A stretch of DNA of 9,733 nt from Gammaproteobacteria bacterium (GCA_011620145.1 WOZT01000098.1:1-9733), one strand, 5' to 3'. Positions 1-7,071 are shown, counted from the stretch's first letter. Notes: generated by a model from the sequence alone, not told the origin. Program-made: numbers and translations.

Positions 1-261
1 TCTGCTTCGCCGCCTCCGCAGCAGCCTTCTGTTGGGCTTCAGCCTTGGCGGCGGCATCCGCCTTGGCCTTGCTGTCGGCAACTGCCTTCTGCTTCGCTGC
101 CTCGGCCGCTGCCTTCTTCTGCGCTTCTGCCCTGGCCGCCGCATCGGCCTGCGCCTTGCTGTCAGCGACTGCCTTCTGTTTGGCCGCATCAGCCTGCGCC
201 TTGGCCTCCAGCTCGGCCTTGCGCTTGGCGGCTTCAGCGGCTTTGGCGTCTTCCTGGGCTT
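1..261 (-). repeat. Three tandem 87-bp (29-codon) repeats in tolA domain II
   Basis: Units at 175-261, 88-174 and 1-87 encode 29-residue blocks beginning K-Q-K-A. The two left-hand units (88-174 and 1-87) encode blocks identical at 26 of 29 residues (each starting KQKAVADSKA); the first unit in reading order (175-261) is more diverged. The DNA is less conserved than the protein, at synonymous positions, so the duplication is not very recent. The array may continue left of the window. Confidence 0.85.
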
Positions 262-610
262 TCTGTTTTGCCGCCTCGGCAGCAGCCTTGGCTGCCGCCG
301 CCGCCTGCTCACGCGCCTCGGCTTGTGCCTGTTTTTCCTGTGCCTCGCGGAGGCGCTCGGCTTCCTGGCGGCGCTGTTCGGCGAGCTGGGCCTCGCGGCG
401 GCTCTGCTGCTGGCGATTGACCTCGCGCATGTCGACCAGATTCGCCTGGATGATGGTGCCGCCGGAAGGTTGCACAGGACGGGATCGCGGCAACAGTGTG
501 GCCACGGCCAGGATCACCACCAAAAGCACATGCAAGCCGATCGAAAACCCCAGATAGCGCGCTTTCGTGGACTTGGCCGCCGGCTCACGCGGCGTTTCCT
601 GCTCTTCCAT
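1..610 (-). CDS. tolA: TolA, Tol-Pal inner-membrane spanning protein (3' part outside window)
   Basis: This is the N-terminal 203 codons of TolA; the rest lies beyond the left edge. TolA links the TolQ-TolR proton-driven motor in the inner membrane to TolB/Pal at the outer membrane during cell constriction. A short cytoplasmic tail (1-18) is followed by one membrane segment (about 19-40) carrying the S-x3-H motif (S23, H27) that contacts TolQ in known TolA proteins. A long Ala/Lys/Glu/Gln-rich periplasmic helix (domain II) starts near residue 65 and contains three tandem 29-residue units (115-143, 144-172, 173-201). The C-terminal domain III is not in the window. The ATG shares one base with the tolR stop (TGATG), so the two genes are probably translationally coupled. 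The identification is secure from order and architecture. Confidence 0.95.
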   Translation of the reverse strand, partial: MEEQETPREPAAKSTKARYLGFSIGLHVLLVVILAVATLLPRSRPVQPSGGTIIQANLVDMREVNRQQQSRREAQLAEQRRQEAERLREAQEKQAQAEAREQAAAAAKAAAEAAKQKAQEDAKAAEAAKRKAELEAKAQADAAKQKAVADSKAQADAAARAEAQKKAAAEAAKQKAVADSKAKADAAAKAEAQQKAAAEAAKQ

Positions 611-1062
611 CAGCGCCGCCGACGGTCAGACTCAGCCGGCGGATCGGTCATCAGGCCCACATTCGGAGCACCCGCTTGCTGCAACAGCACCATGGCCTGA
701 ACCACGCGCCCATAGTCGACGGAATGATCACCCTGCACCAAGACGGGATTGTCCTTGCGCTCGGCCAGAACCGCCCCCACCTTCGACAGGACCGTCTCTT
801 CATCCACCACTGTATCCCCGCCGTCAACCAGGTTGAGAAACATCTGGCCCTTGGCGTCAACACTGAGAATCACCGGTTTTTTGTCTTCGAGATCTTCCAG
901 GGTCAAAGGCTTGGCATCTGCCTTGGGTAGATCCACCTGCACGCCCCGCGACAGCAAGGGCGTGGTCGCCATGAAAATGATCAGCAGCACCAGCATGACG
1001 TCGATGTAGGGCACGACGTTCATTTCGGCAATCATGCCGCGCTTGCCAGTTACTTGAGCCAT
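610..1062 (-). CDS. tolR: TolR, Tol-Pal proton-channel and peptidoglycan-binding subunit
   Basis: This 150-residue protein of the ExbD/TolR family forms, with TolQ, the proton-conducting stator that energises TolA. One membrane helix (about residues 17-37) carries the conserved protonatable aspartate, D21, in the segment VVPYIDVMLVLLIIFM, equivalent to E. coli D23. The periplasmic domain follows, including the typical V-L-V-Q-G-D-H segment near 107-113 and a V-G-L-M-T-D-P end; the last four residues are all arginine. The ATG at 1062 is preceded by an AGGAAG ribosome site 7 nt upstream. It lies 24 bp after tolQ and touches tolA. Length and motifs are normal for the family. Confidence 0.97.
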   Translation of the reverse strand: MAQVTGKRGMIAEMNVVPYIDVMLVLLIIFMATTPLLSRGVQVDLPKADAKPLTLEDLEDKKPVILSVDAKGQMFLNLVDGGDTVVDEETVLSKVGAVLAERKDNPVLVQGDHSVDYGRVVQAMVLLQQAGAPNVGLMTDPPAESDRRRR

Positions 1063-1086
1063 GGCGGGACTTCCTGTGGCAAAGGT

Positions 1087-1809
1087 TCAGGGGGCATCGC
1101 CACCGACGATCTTGCGGCTGCCTTCGCTGGGAGTGGACAGATTGCGCTGCAGGATGTTGGCAAACTCGTCGCGAAAACCATCCATCTGGCTGATCAGACT
1201 GCCGATCTGCGAGGCGTAGCGGTTATAGGCCACGACCGCAGGAATGGCCGCGAACAGGCCCATGGCCGTGGCAATGAGGGCTTCGGAAATCCCGGGTGCC
1301 ACCATGCTCAAGGTGGCCTGCTGCACCTTGGCCAGACCCTGGAAGGAATGCATGATGCCCCACACGGTGCCGAACAGACCCACGTAGGGCGTGACTGAAC
1401 CGATGGTGGCCATCATCGGCAGATGCTCTTCCAGCCGCTCGGTTTCCCGCAACTGGGCGGCACGCATGGCCCGGGTGGCCGCTTCCACGCATTCCTCGGC
1501 GCTGGGATTGGGCTGCTGGCGCAAGCGCACATATTCCCCAAAACCGGCCACGAAGAGGCTGGCCAGACCCTCCCGCACCCGCTCCCGGCTGGTTTGGCGA
1601 AACAGCTCCCCCAGTTCCATGCCCGACCAGAAACGGTCCTCGAAACTGCGGCTGAGCTGCCGGGCGTTGGCCAACTGCGCCCGCTTCTGGAAGATGACAT
1701 ACCAGGAGAAAATGGAAGCGGCCAACAGCAGGGTCATGATGGCCTGTACCAGCACGCTGGCATGCAGGATCAAGGCAACAATCGACATCTCAGGGCTCGT
1801 GGAGTCCAT
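1087..1809 (-). CDS. tolQ: TolQ, Tol-Pal proton-channel subunit
   Basis: This 240-residue MotA/TolQ/ExbB family protein is the multi-helix part of the Tol motor in the inner membrane. Three hydrophobic segments are visible: about 12-39, 134-154 (with the family signature GLFGTVWGIM at 144-153) and 172-196 (with EALIATAMGLFAAIPAV). The long cytoplasmic loop lies between the first two, as expected. The ATG at 1809 is preceded by GAGGAA 7 nt upstream and overlaps the 3' end of ybgC by 20 bp. A second ATG seven codons in (before SIVALILHAS) resembles shorter homologues, but the first has the better ribosome site. It is co-transcribed with ybgC and tolR. Confidence 0.97.
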   Translation of the reverse strand: MDSTSPEMSIVALILHASVLVQAIMTLLLAASIFSWYVIFQKRAQLANARQLSRSFEDRFWSGMELGELFRQTSRERVREGLASLFVAGFGEYVRLRQQPNPSAEECVEAATRAMRAAQLRETERLEEHLPMMATIGSVTPYVGLFGTVWGIMHSFQGLAKVQQATLSMVAPGISEALIATAMGLFAAIPAVVAYNRYASQIGSLISQMDGFRDEFANILQRNLSTPSEGSRKIVGGDAP

Positions 1810-2206
1810 CGGACAATTCCTCAGTCAGAAAACGGGGCAGACGGACGGGCTTCAATTCGGGCGCACGGGCACAGACCACGGTGACCTCGGCGCGGCAATG
1901 GATCACGCCGGCAAGGTTGCGCACTTCCTGACGCAGCGGCATCCGGACCCCGCTGGGAGGCAGCGGCAGAACCGTCACCTGCAACTGCTGGTTGAAGCGG
2001 GCCGGTCGCAGGTAATCCACTGCGATGCGGCTGACCAGGAACAACAGGCCCGTTTCAGCCAGCAGTTGATCCTGTTCCACCCCCAGGCTGCGCAGCCATT
2101 CGGTTCGCGCCCGCTCCAGCAGGTTCAGATAGCGGGCGTGATAGACCACCCCGCCCGCATCGGTATCTTCGTAATACACCCGAACGGGCCAGGAAAACTC
2201 GCGCAA
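1790..2206 (-). CDS. ybgC: YbgC acyl-CoA thioesterase of the Tol-Pal operon
   Basis: This 138-residue 4-hydroxybenzoyl-CoA-thioesterase-type hotdog-fold enzyme hydrolyses acyl-CoA thioesters in known homologues and interacts with phospholipid-synthesis enzymes. The signature YYEDTDAGGVVYHARYL lies at residues 11-27, with the catalytic aspartate at D16 (E. coli D18). The start is TTG at 2206. No ATG or GTG lies in frame between it and the upstream stop, a GGAG ribosome site sits 7 nt before it, and the protein then begins like known YbgC (F-S-W-P-V-R-V-Y-Y). It is the first gene of the ybgC-tolQRA unit and overlaps tolQ by 20 bp. A possible small ORF ends 1 nt before the TTG. Confidence 0.95.
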   Translation of the reverse strand: MREFSWPVRVYYEDTDAGGVVYHARYLNLLERARTEWLRSLGVEQDQLLAETGLLFLVSRIAVDYLRPARFNQQLQVTVLPLPPSGVRMPLRQEVRNLAGVIHCRAEVTVVCARAPELKPVRLPRFLTEELSDGLHEP

Positions 2207-2207
2207 T

Positions 2208-2285
2208 CTACCGCTCCGCCCACCACGGGGGCCGAACCACGCTGACAGACGCGGTTAATATAAACAGAATCGTGCTCAATGTCAT
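2208..2285 (-). CDS. Possible 25-residue small hydrophobic ORF before ybgC
   Basis: This short ORF begins with ATG at 2285, preceded by AGGGGG 4 nt upstream. It encodes a hydrophobic stretch (MTLSTILFILTASVSVV) followed by RPPWWAER. Its TAG stop is one base before the ybgC TTG start, the spacing expected for translational coupling, and its last codons contain the ybgC ribosome site. It resembles no small protein I recognise and is not CydX. The best sigma-70 promoter in the region overlaps its start and lies inside it; if that promoter is the one used, this ORF would not be on the ybgC mRNA. It may be chance. Confidence 0.3.
   Translation of the reverse strand: MTLSTILFILTASVSVVRPPWWAER
2257..2285 (-). 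promoter_or_regulatory. Sigma-70 promoter for ybgC-tolQRA
   Basis: The minus strand has -35 ATGACA (2285-2280, 5 of 6 to consensus), a 17-bp spacer and -10 TATATT (2262-2257, 5 of 6). Transcription would start near 2250, leaving a leader of about 44 nt before the ybgC TTG. It is the best sigma-70-type match I found between the upstream terminator and ybgC. It conflicts with the small ORF read from 2285. Confidence 0.6.
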
Positions 2286-2303
2286 GATGCCCCCTGCCGG
2301 ATC

Positions 2304-2325
2304 AAGGGCTAATTAAGGGCTAACT
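2304..2325. repeat. Two tandem 11-bp direct repeats upstream of the ybgC promoter
   Basis: AAGGGCTAATT (2304-2314) is followed directly by AAGGGCTAACT (2315-2325), 10 of 11 bases identical and one helical turn apart. They lie about 55-75 bp upstream of the predicted ybgC transcription start, where an activator or other regulator could bind on one DNA face. No known regulator motif was recognised. Confidence 0.5.
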
Positions 2326-2342
2326 GACCCGGGCGGGGTCAG
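2324..2342. repeat. 7-bp inverted repeat CTGACCC/GGGTCAG
   Basis: Arms at 2324-2330 and 2336-2342 are separated by GGGCG. It sits between the T-tailed terminator (2347-2372) and the tandem 11-bp repeats. There is no T-run after it on either strand, so it is not itself an intrinsic terminator; it could be an operator or an RNA hairpin. Confidence 0.45.
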
Positions 2343-2346
2343 CGAT

Positions 2347-2372
2347 AAAAAAAGCCCCCAATAACGGGGGCT
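2347..2372 (-). terminator. Strong intrinsic terminator
   Basis: On the minus strand a 7-bp stem, AGCCCCC/GGGGGCT, with a 6-nt GTTATT loop is followed by a run of seven T (counting the last stem base as C, then T). The plus strand has no T-run after the stem, so it works only for leftward transcription. No gene ends just upstream of it: the glrR stop is about 300 bp away and already has its own hairpin. It therefore implies a separate transcript starting inside the intergenic region. Confidence 0.87.
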
Positions 2373-2468
2373 AATAAGGGGGGAGTCTGAACACCCGTTC
2401 CGGGCGTTTTTCGGCGTCCGGAACGGTAAAACATGATGATCCGCTGACCTTGATGCAGCCGATCATCA
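2347..2468 (-). ncRNA. Candidate GlrR/sigma-54-controlled small RNA (about 122 nt)
   Basis: If transcription starts about 12 nt after the sigma-54-like element, the RNA would run from near 2468 to the terminator. It contains hairpin 1 (TGATGATC at 2468-2461 with GATCATCA at 2441-2434, 19-nt loop), a U-rich linker (TGTTTTA), hairpin 2 (CCGTTCCGG at 2426-2418 with CCGGAACGG at 2403-2395, 14-nt loop), a C-rich linker (ACTCCCCCCTTA) and the terminator hairpin. The only ORF inside (31 codons from 2434) runs through the terminator and has no good ribosome site. Position next to glrR, sigma-54-type promoter and three hairpins are reminiscent of enterobacterial GlmY, but no sequence similarity to GlmY/GlmZ was established. 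The 5' end is inferred. Confidence 0.5.
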
Positions 2469-2478
2469 CGGGTTCATA

Positions 2479-2494
2479 CTCAAATACCGCGCCA
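2479..2494 (-). promoter_or_regulatory. Imperfect sigma-54 promoter (-24/-12)
   Basis: The minus strand reads TGGCGC-GGTAT-TTGAG from 2494 to 2479, against the consensus TGGCAC-N5-TTGCW. Spacing is correct and the -24 GG is present, but the -12 GC is GA. It was the best GG-N10-GC-like match on the minus strand between the glrR stop and the hairpins. A possible overlapping sigma-70 promoter is TTAAGA (2527-2522), 16 bp, TAAATT (2505-2500), each 4 of 6. Overlapping promoters of both types are known for E. coli glmY. Confidence 0.38.
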
Positions 2495-2535
2495 TAAATA
2501 ATTTAACCTATAAATTCATGTTCTTAAGAAATAAA

Positions 2536-2553
2536 TATTGGATCATCAGGACA
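2536..2553. promoter_or_regulatory. Weak third GlrR-like site
   Basis: TATT-N10-GACA matches 6 of 8 fixed bases of TGTC-N10-GACA. On its own it is not significant; it is listed because it is centred about 77 bp upstream of the inferred RNA start and 43 bp from the better site at 2579-2596. Confidence 0.2.
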
Positions 2554-2578
2554 ATACCATGCGTCTCCAGCGCGGAAT

Positions 2579-2596
2579 CGTCTTCAAATAGAGACA
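2579..2596. promoter_or_regulatory. Putative GlrR binding site 2
   Basis: CGTC-N10-GACA matches 7 of 8 fixed bases of the enterobacterial GlrR motif TGTC-N10-GACA, and the following GCAA resembles the GCAG that flanks site 1. It is centred about 120 bp upstream of the inferred RNA start, a normal enhancer distance for a sigma-54 activator. Confidence 0.42.
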
Positions 2597-2642
2597 GCAA
2601 AAAAGGAAAAATCAGTCCATCCTGATGAATTCACAAGAAAAC

Positions 2643-2668
2643 CTGCTGTCTCAAAACGGCGACAGCAG
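2643..2668 (-). terminator. glrR 3' palindrome: terminator and/or perfect GlrR site
   Basis: CTGCTGTC (2643-2650) and GACAGCAG (2661-2668) form a perfect 8-bp inverted repeat with a 10-nt spacer, one base before the glrR stop codon. On the minus strand the stem is followed by GTTTTCTTG, a moderate U-tract, so it can terminate the ruv-glr transcript. The core, TGTC-N10-GACA (2647-2664), is also an exact match to the GlrR motif known from enterobacterial glmY promoters. Both roles are possible; the wide loop is more typical of an operator than of a terminator. Confidence 0.65.
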
Positions 2669-2669
2669 A

Positions 2670-4022
2670 TCAATCCTTGTACTGCATTGGGTCCAGCGCG
2701 TGGCGGTGCAGCAACTTGTAGAACTCTGTCCGATTACGACCGGCCAGTCGTGCGGCCTGGGTGACGTTGCCCCGTGTCATCTGCAGTAAGCCGACCAAAT
2801 ATTCCAATTCGAACTGGCGCCGGGCGTCGGCGAAGGGAACGATGTCATCGATCCGATCCTTGATGGCGTCCTGCAGCAGACCCGCCTGAATCTGTGGTCC
2901 CGGACTCAGGGCCACGGCCTGCTCCACCACGTTGTAGAGCTGACGGACGTTGCCGGTCCAGTCCGCTGACATCAAGGACTCAATGGCCTCACGGGAAAAC
3001 CCATTGATCGCCTTCTGATAACGCCGCGCGAGCAGATCCCGGAAGTATTCCGCCAGCAAGGGAATATCATCGCGGCGTTGGTTGAGGGATGGCAGGGAAA
3101 GCGTGACGACGTTGAGACGGTAGTAGAGATCTTCACGGAAGCGGCCAGCTCTCATCTCCTCGTCCAGCGTACGATGAGTTGCCGACACGATGCGAACATT
3201 CACCGGAATCAGGCGCGGCGCGCCGACTGGCCGCACTTCGCGTTCCTGCAGAACACGCAACAGCTTGACCTGGAGCGGCAGGGGCATATCCCCGATTTCA
3301 TCCAGAAACAGCGTCCCCCCGTTAGCGGAGACAAACAGCCCCTGGTGATCCTGAACCGCCCCGGTGAAAGCGCCCCGGCGGTGACCGAACAGTTCTGATT
3401 CCAGCAGGTTTTCCGGAATGGCGCCGCAGTTCACCGCGATGAAAGGCCCCGCCGCGCGCGGACTGGCCCGATGGATGGCTTTGGCCAGCAATTCCTTGCC
3501 AGTACCGCTCTCCCCCTCGATGAATACACTGGCATCGCCACCGGCCACGCGATAGGCACGGGCCAGCAAATCTTCCATGGCGGCATTGCGGGTGATGATT
3601 CCGGCACGCCATTGCCGATCGTCGCTTGGGCCCGACAAAGTCGCATTCGTCTGGGATTGATCCATGGCCTGCCGGATCTGATCCAGCAATTCCCGGCTCT
3701 CAAAAGGTTTGGTCAGATAGCTGTACACCCCCCTCTTGGTCGCCTGGACCGCATCCGGGATGGTGCCATGAGCAGTAAGAATGATGACCGGAAGGAAGGG
3801 ATGACGGCGATGGACCTGCTCGAACAAGGCCAGCCCGTCCATGCCGCCCATGCGCAAATCAGTGATCAACAGATCCGGACGGAAGCCTGACAGGCGGACG
3901 AGCGCTGTTTCTCCGCTGTCAACCGGCAGCACCTCAAATCCGGCCGCCTCCAGACGCAGGGAAAGCAAACGCAACAGCCCCAGGTCGTCGTCAACAAGCA
4001 GGATGCGGGCAGGGTTGGACAT
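2670..4022 (-). CDS. glrR: GlrR/QseF sigma-54-dependent response regulator
   Basis: This 450-residue NtrC-type activator has a receiver domain (about 5-120) with acidic pocket D11-D13, phospho-acceptor D55, T83 and K105. The AAA+ sigma-54 interaction domain has Walker A GESGTGKE (170-177), the sigma-54-contacting GAFTGA loop (217-222) and Walker B LFLDEIGD (D241/E242). The C-terminal helix-turn-helix (about 410-440) ends in AGRNRTEFYKLLHRH, which I recall as nearly identical in E. coli GlrR. The family activates sigma-54 promoters, classically glmY, after phosphorylation by GlrK. The ATG at 4022 has only a distant AGAGG (14 nt upstream). It lies 60 bp after the qseG-like gene and is probably the last gene of the ruv-glr transcript. 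Confidence 0.95.
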   Translation of the reverse strand: MSNPARILLVDDDLGLLRLLSLRLEAAGFEVLPVDSGETALVRLSGFRPDLLITDLRMGGMDGLALFEQVHRRHPFLPVIILTAHGTIPDAVQATKRGVYSYLTKPFESRELLDQIRQAMDQSQTNATLSGPSDDRQWRAGIITRNAAMEDLLARAYRVAGGDASVFIEGESGTGKELLAKAIHRASPRAAGPFIAVNCGAIPENLLESELFGHRRGAFTGAVQDHQGLFVSANGGTLFLDEIGDMPLPLQVKLLRVLQEREVRPVGAPRLIPVNVRIVSATHRTLDEEMRAGRFREDLYYRLNVVTLSLPSLNQRRDDIPLLAEYFRDLLARRYQKAINGFSREAIESLMSADWTGNVRQLYNVVEQAVALSPGPQIQAGLLQDAIKDRIDDIVPFADARRQFELEYLVGLLQMTRGNVTQAARLAGRNRTEFYKLLHRHALDPMQYKD

Positions 4023-4082
4023 GGGGATTTGGAATGCCTCTTTTGCTACGAAAAAGCGAATGGCGCTGGATCAATCCGGTAA

Positions 4083-4583
4083 TCAGCGCTGCAATGAACG
4101 CTCGATTTCCTTCAGGGCCTGAATTTGACGCCGCAGTTCGGTCAATTCCTGAACCGAGTCACGCTCGCGGGCCGCCTGTTGAGCGACCAGGGCAGCCTGT
4201 TTAAGCAATAAGGGGGCCAGAACACTCACATCCGAGCCGGCCCAGCCAGGTTTGTCCTCGCAACCGTCCAGCAAGCCGCGACTTTCCGACAGCCCGGGAT
4301 CTGCCGCCAGATCGGGACGGGTCAGCAGCATCAGAATTTCCACAGCGCCTTCTCCGCATTCGTAAGTCGCCAACTCCTTGCGCCGCTGCCGATAATACTG
4401 GCGTGCCTCGCGAGTCGGTATTGCAACCAGTTGCGCATAGCGCTCCACCCAACTGCGCATCGAAGGTTGCGCCCCGCCGACCAATACCGGAACCACCACC
4501 GGGCGCGCATAATTGTCGTGGGACACGGCGGCGCAACCCGTCAGCAAACAGGTAGCCGCCAAGCATGCAAGGACTCGCATCAT
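4083..4583 (-). CDS. qseG: QseG (YfhG)-like outer-membrane lipoprotein of the GlrK-GlrR system
   Basis: This 166-residue predicted lipoprotein has a short signal peptide ending in the lipobox LLTGC (acylated C17). A45-residue polar region follows, then a conserved-looking pair of cysteines (C76, C108) that might form a disulfide, and a charged C-terminal helix (about 128-166) likely to be coiled coil. In enterobacteria QseG sits between glrK and glrR and stimulates the GlrK sensor from the outer membrane; position, size and lipobox fit this. The ATG at 4583 overlaps the glrK stop by 4 bp (ATGA), and a second ATG follows directly. Function is assigned mainly from context, since the family is weakly conserved in sequence. 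Confidence 0.8.
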   Translation of the reverse strand: MMRVLACLAATCLLTGCAAVSHDNYARPVVVPVLVGGAQPSMRSWVERYAQLVAIPTREARQYYRQRRKELATYECGEGAVEILMLLTRPDLAADPGLSESRGLLDGCEDKPGWAGSDVSVLAPLLLKQAALVAQQAARERDSVQELTELRRQIQALKEIERSLQR

Positions 4584-6034
4584 CCCACGCTCCCGCCCGG
4601 GATGCGCAATCGCATCCAGGCGCCGCGCCCGATGGATGGGCGCACTTCAATTTCCCCGCCATGAGCCCGGGCATATTCCCGCGCGATGGCCAACCCGATC
4701 CCTGATCCCTTGACCACGCTGCCCCCTGCAATCTCTGCCTTGCCCTGAAAAAAAGCCTCGAAGATACGCTCCTGTTCTTCTTCGGGAATCCCGGGCCCTT
4801 CATCCCGCACATCGATCCAGATCTCCGCCCCCTGCTGCACGCAGTCCACCCATAGCACCCCACCGCGGGGCGAAAATTTCACCGCATTGGAGAGTAGGTT
4901 GTCGAGGATGATGCGCAGCTTGCCTTCATCCGCCACCAGACGTAACGGCGGCAAATGCGTCTCCAGTCGCAGGCCCTTGCTGAGCAGTGCCGGCTTGTGG
5001 TCCTGCAGCAAACCACCCAGCAGCACGGCCAGGTCCAGCGGACGCGGATTCAATGCGGGGCGATGGCTGCGTGCCATGTTGAAGTTCAGCATATCCTCGA
5101 TCAATTGCTGCAGTTGCAGCGCGTTGCGGGACAGAATTTCCATGATTTCGCGTTGCGAAGCATTCAGGGGGCCGGCAATGTCATCGGACAGCAGTTGCGC
5201 GCCTTCGCGGATTGCGGTGAGCGGCGTCTTCAGCTCGTGGGACACCTGCCGCAGGAACTGCGCCTTCTGCTCTTCCAGATCGACCAGGCGCTGCCGCAGC
5301 CAATCCAGTCGCTGACCCACCCCCGCCACATCCCGGGGGCCCTGAATGCGGATGGGACGGGTGAACATGCCATCCCCGAGCGCCTCGATGGCTCGGCGCA
5401 ACTGACGCAACGGACGGCCGATCAGCAGCGTGAACAGGACGGCAGACAACAAGGCTAAGGGCAACTGAATTGCAGCGATCCCGATGATGGTGCGGCGCGC
5501 CTGCTCACTTTGATGCTGGATCGACCGCACTTCCTGGTCGATCACGAGTGAACTCTGATCCAAAATCTCCCGGGCCTGGGCCCGCAAGCCATCGAATTCG
5601 GCGGCCAAATCCTCCACCGTCGGCAGCATGGCAACGTCCTGAAGGCGGCGGGTGATCGATGTCTCATGATCCCGGAAACTTTCCACCCGGCGTGCAAATT
5701 CCGGATATCGAACCAGGGGATGCAGCGCATCCAGGCTGCCCAGCAGATCCTCCCGACTGCGCAGGTAGGACTGCAGAAACACGCTGTCTCCCAGGGCCAC
5801 GGATTGCAGGGCGCTGCGTTCCATCGCCGTCACCTGCTCCACCAGGGCACGGCCATTCTGGGCCGCCCGCACCGAGTCATAGACAGCCGTACGCCCCTGC
5901 GAGAACAAGACCTCCAGATAGCCGACCGCGAACGCAATGGCCAATACCGGCGGGGTGAGCACCACCAGATAACTGATCAGGATCAGGCGGAGAATGGAAC
6001 GGGGACGGTAACGGATGGCGCGACTCCCGAACAA
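4580..6034 (-). CDS. glrK: GlrK/QseE sensor histidine kinase
   Basis: This 484-residue inner-membrane kinase is the partner of GlrR. It has a first membrane segment at about 16-39, a largely helical periplasmic domain (40-180), a second membrane segment (182-205) and HAMP (206-258). The HisKA domain contains the phosphorylated H266 in FLRQVSHELKTPLTAI, and the HATPase domain has the N box (DNLLSNAVKFSP, N383), G1 box DEGPGIP (411-417) and G2 box GSGIGLAIA (443-451). The start is TTG at 6034: no ATG or GTG lies between the in-frame ruvB stop and the first membrane helix. No clear ribosome site is present, so translation probably depends on coupling with ruvB, 6 bp away. Confidence 0.93.
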   Translation of the reverse strand: MFGSRAIRYRPRSILRLILISYLVVLTPPVLAIAFAVGYLEVLFSQGRTAVYDSVRAAQNGRALVEQVTAMERSALQSVALGDSVFLQSYLRSREDLLGSLDALHPLVRYPEFARRVESFRDHETSITRRLQDVAMLPTVEDLAAEFDGLRAQAREILDQSSLVIDQEVRSIQHQSEQARRTIIGIAAIQLPLALLSAVLFTLLIGRPLRQLRRAIEALGDGMFTRPIRIQGPRDVAGVGQRLDWLRQRLVDLEEQKAQFLRQVSHELKTPLTAIREGAQLLSDDIAGPLNASQREIMEILSRNALQLQQLIEDMLNFNMARSHRPALNPRPLDLAVLLGGLLQDHKPALLSKGLRLETHLPPLRLVADEGKLRIILDNLLSNAVKFSPRGGVLWVDCVQQGAEIWIDVRDEGPGIPEEEQERIFEAFFQGKAEIAGGSVVKGSGIGLAIAREYARAHGGEIEVRPSIGRGAWMRLRIPGGSVG

Positions 6035-6040
6035 TGCGGA

Positions 6041-7066
<1,026 letters not shown>

Positions 7067-7071
7067 GGTGG

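Larger units (their letters stand above)
2207..2669. other. 463-bp glrR-ybgC intergenic region
   Basis: This is the only long non-coding stretch in the window. From right to left it holds the glrR 3' palindrome, two further GlrR-like sites, an AT-rich tract (2495-2540, with the palindrome TTCTTAAGAA at 2521-2530), the sigma-54-like promoter, the candidate RNA and its terminator, an inverted repeat, tandem repeats and the ybgC promoter. The AT-rich tract could bend for an activator loop, but I found no clear IHF consensus. Confidence 0.8.

Noticed and set aside
32..930. Several plus-strand open frames opposite tolA and tolR
   Set aside because: They are low-complexity Ala/Leu/Cys-rich antisense products of the tolA repeats, or antisense to tolR.
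2339..2434. 31-codon ORF on the minus strand inside the candidate RNA
   Set aside because: It runs through both the 9-bp hairpin and the intrinsic terminator, has no well-placed ribosome site and no recognisable composition; more likely chance.
2551..2590. 10-codon plus-strand ORF (ATG at 2559) with an AGGA ribosome site
   Set aside because: Too short to separate from chance, and it lies over the putative GlrR sites; no promoter is apparent.
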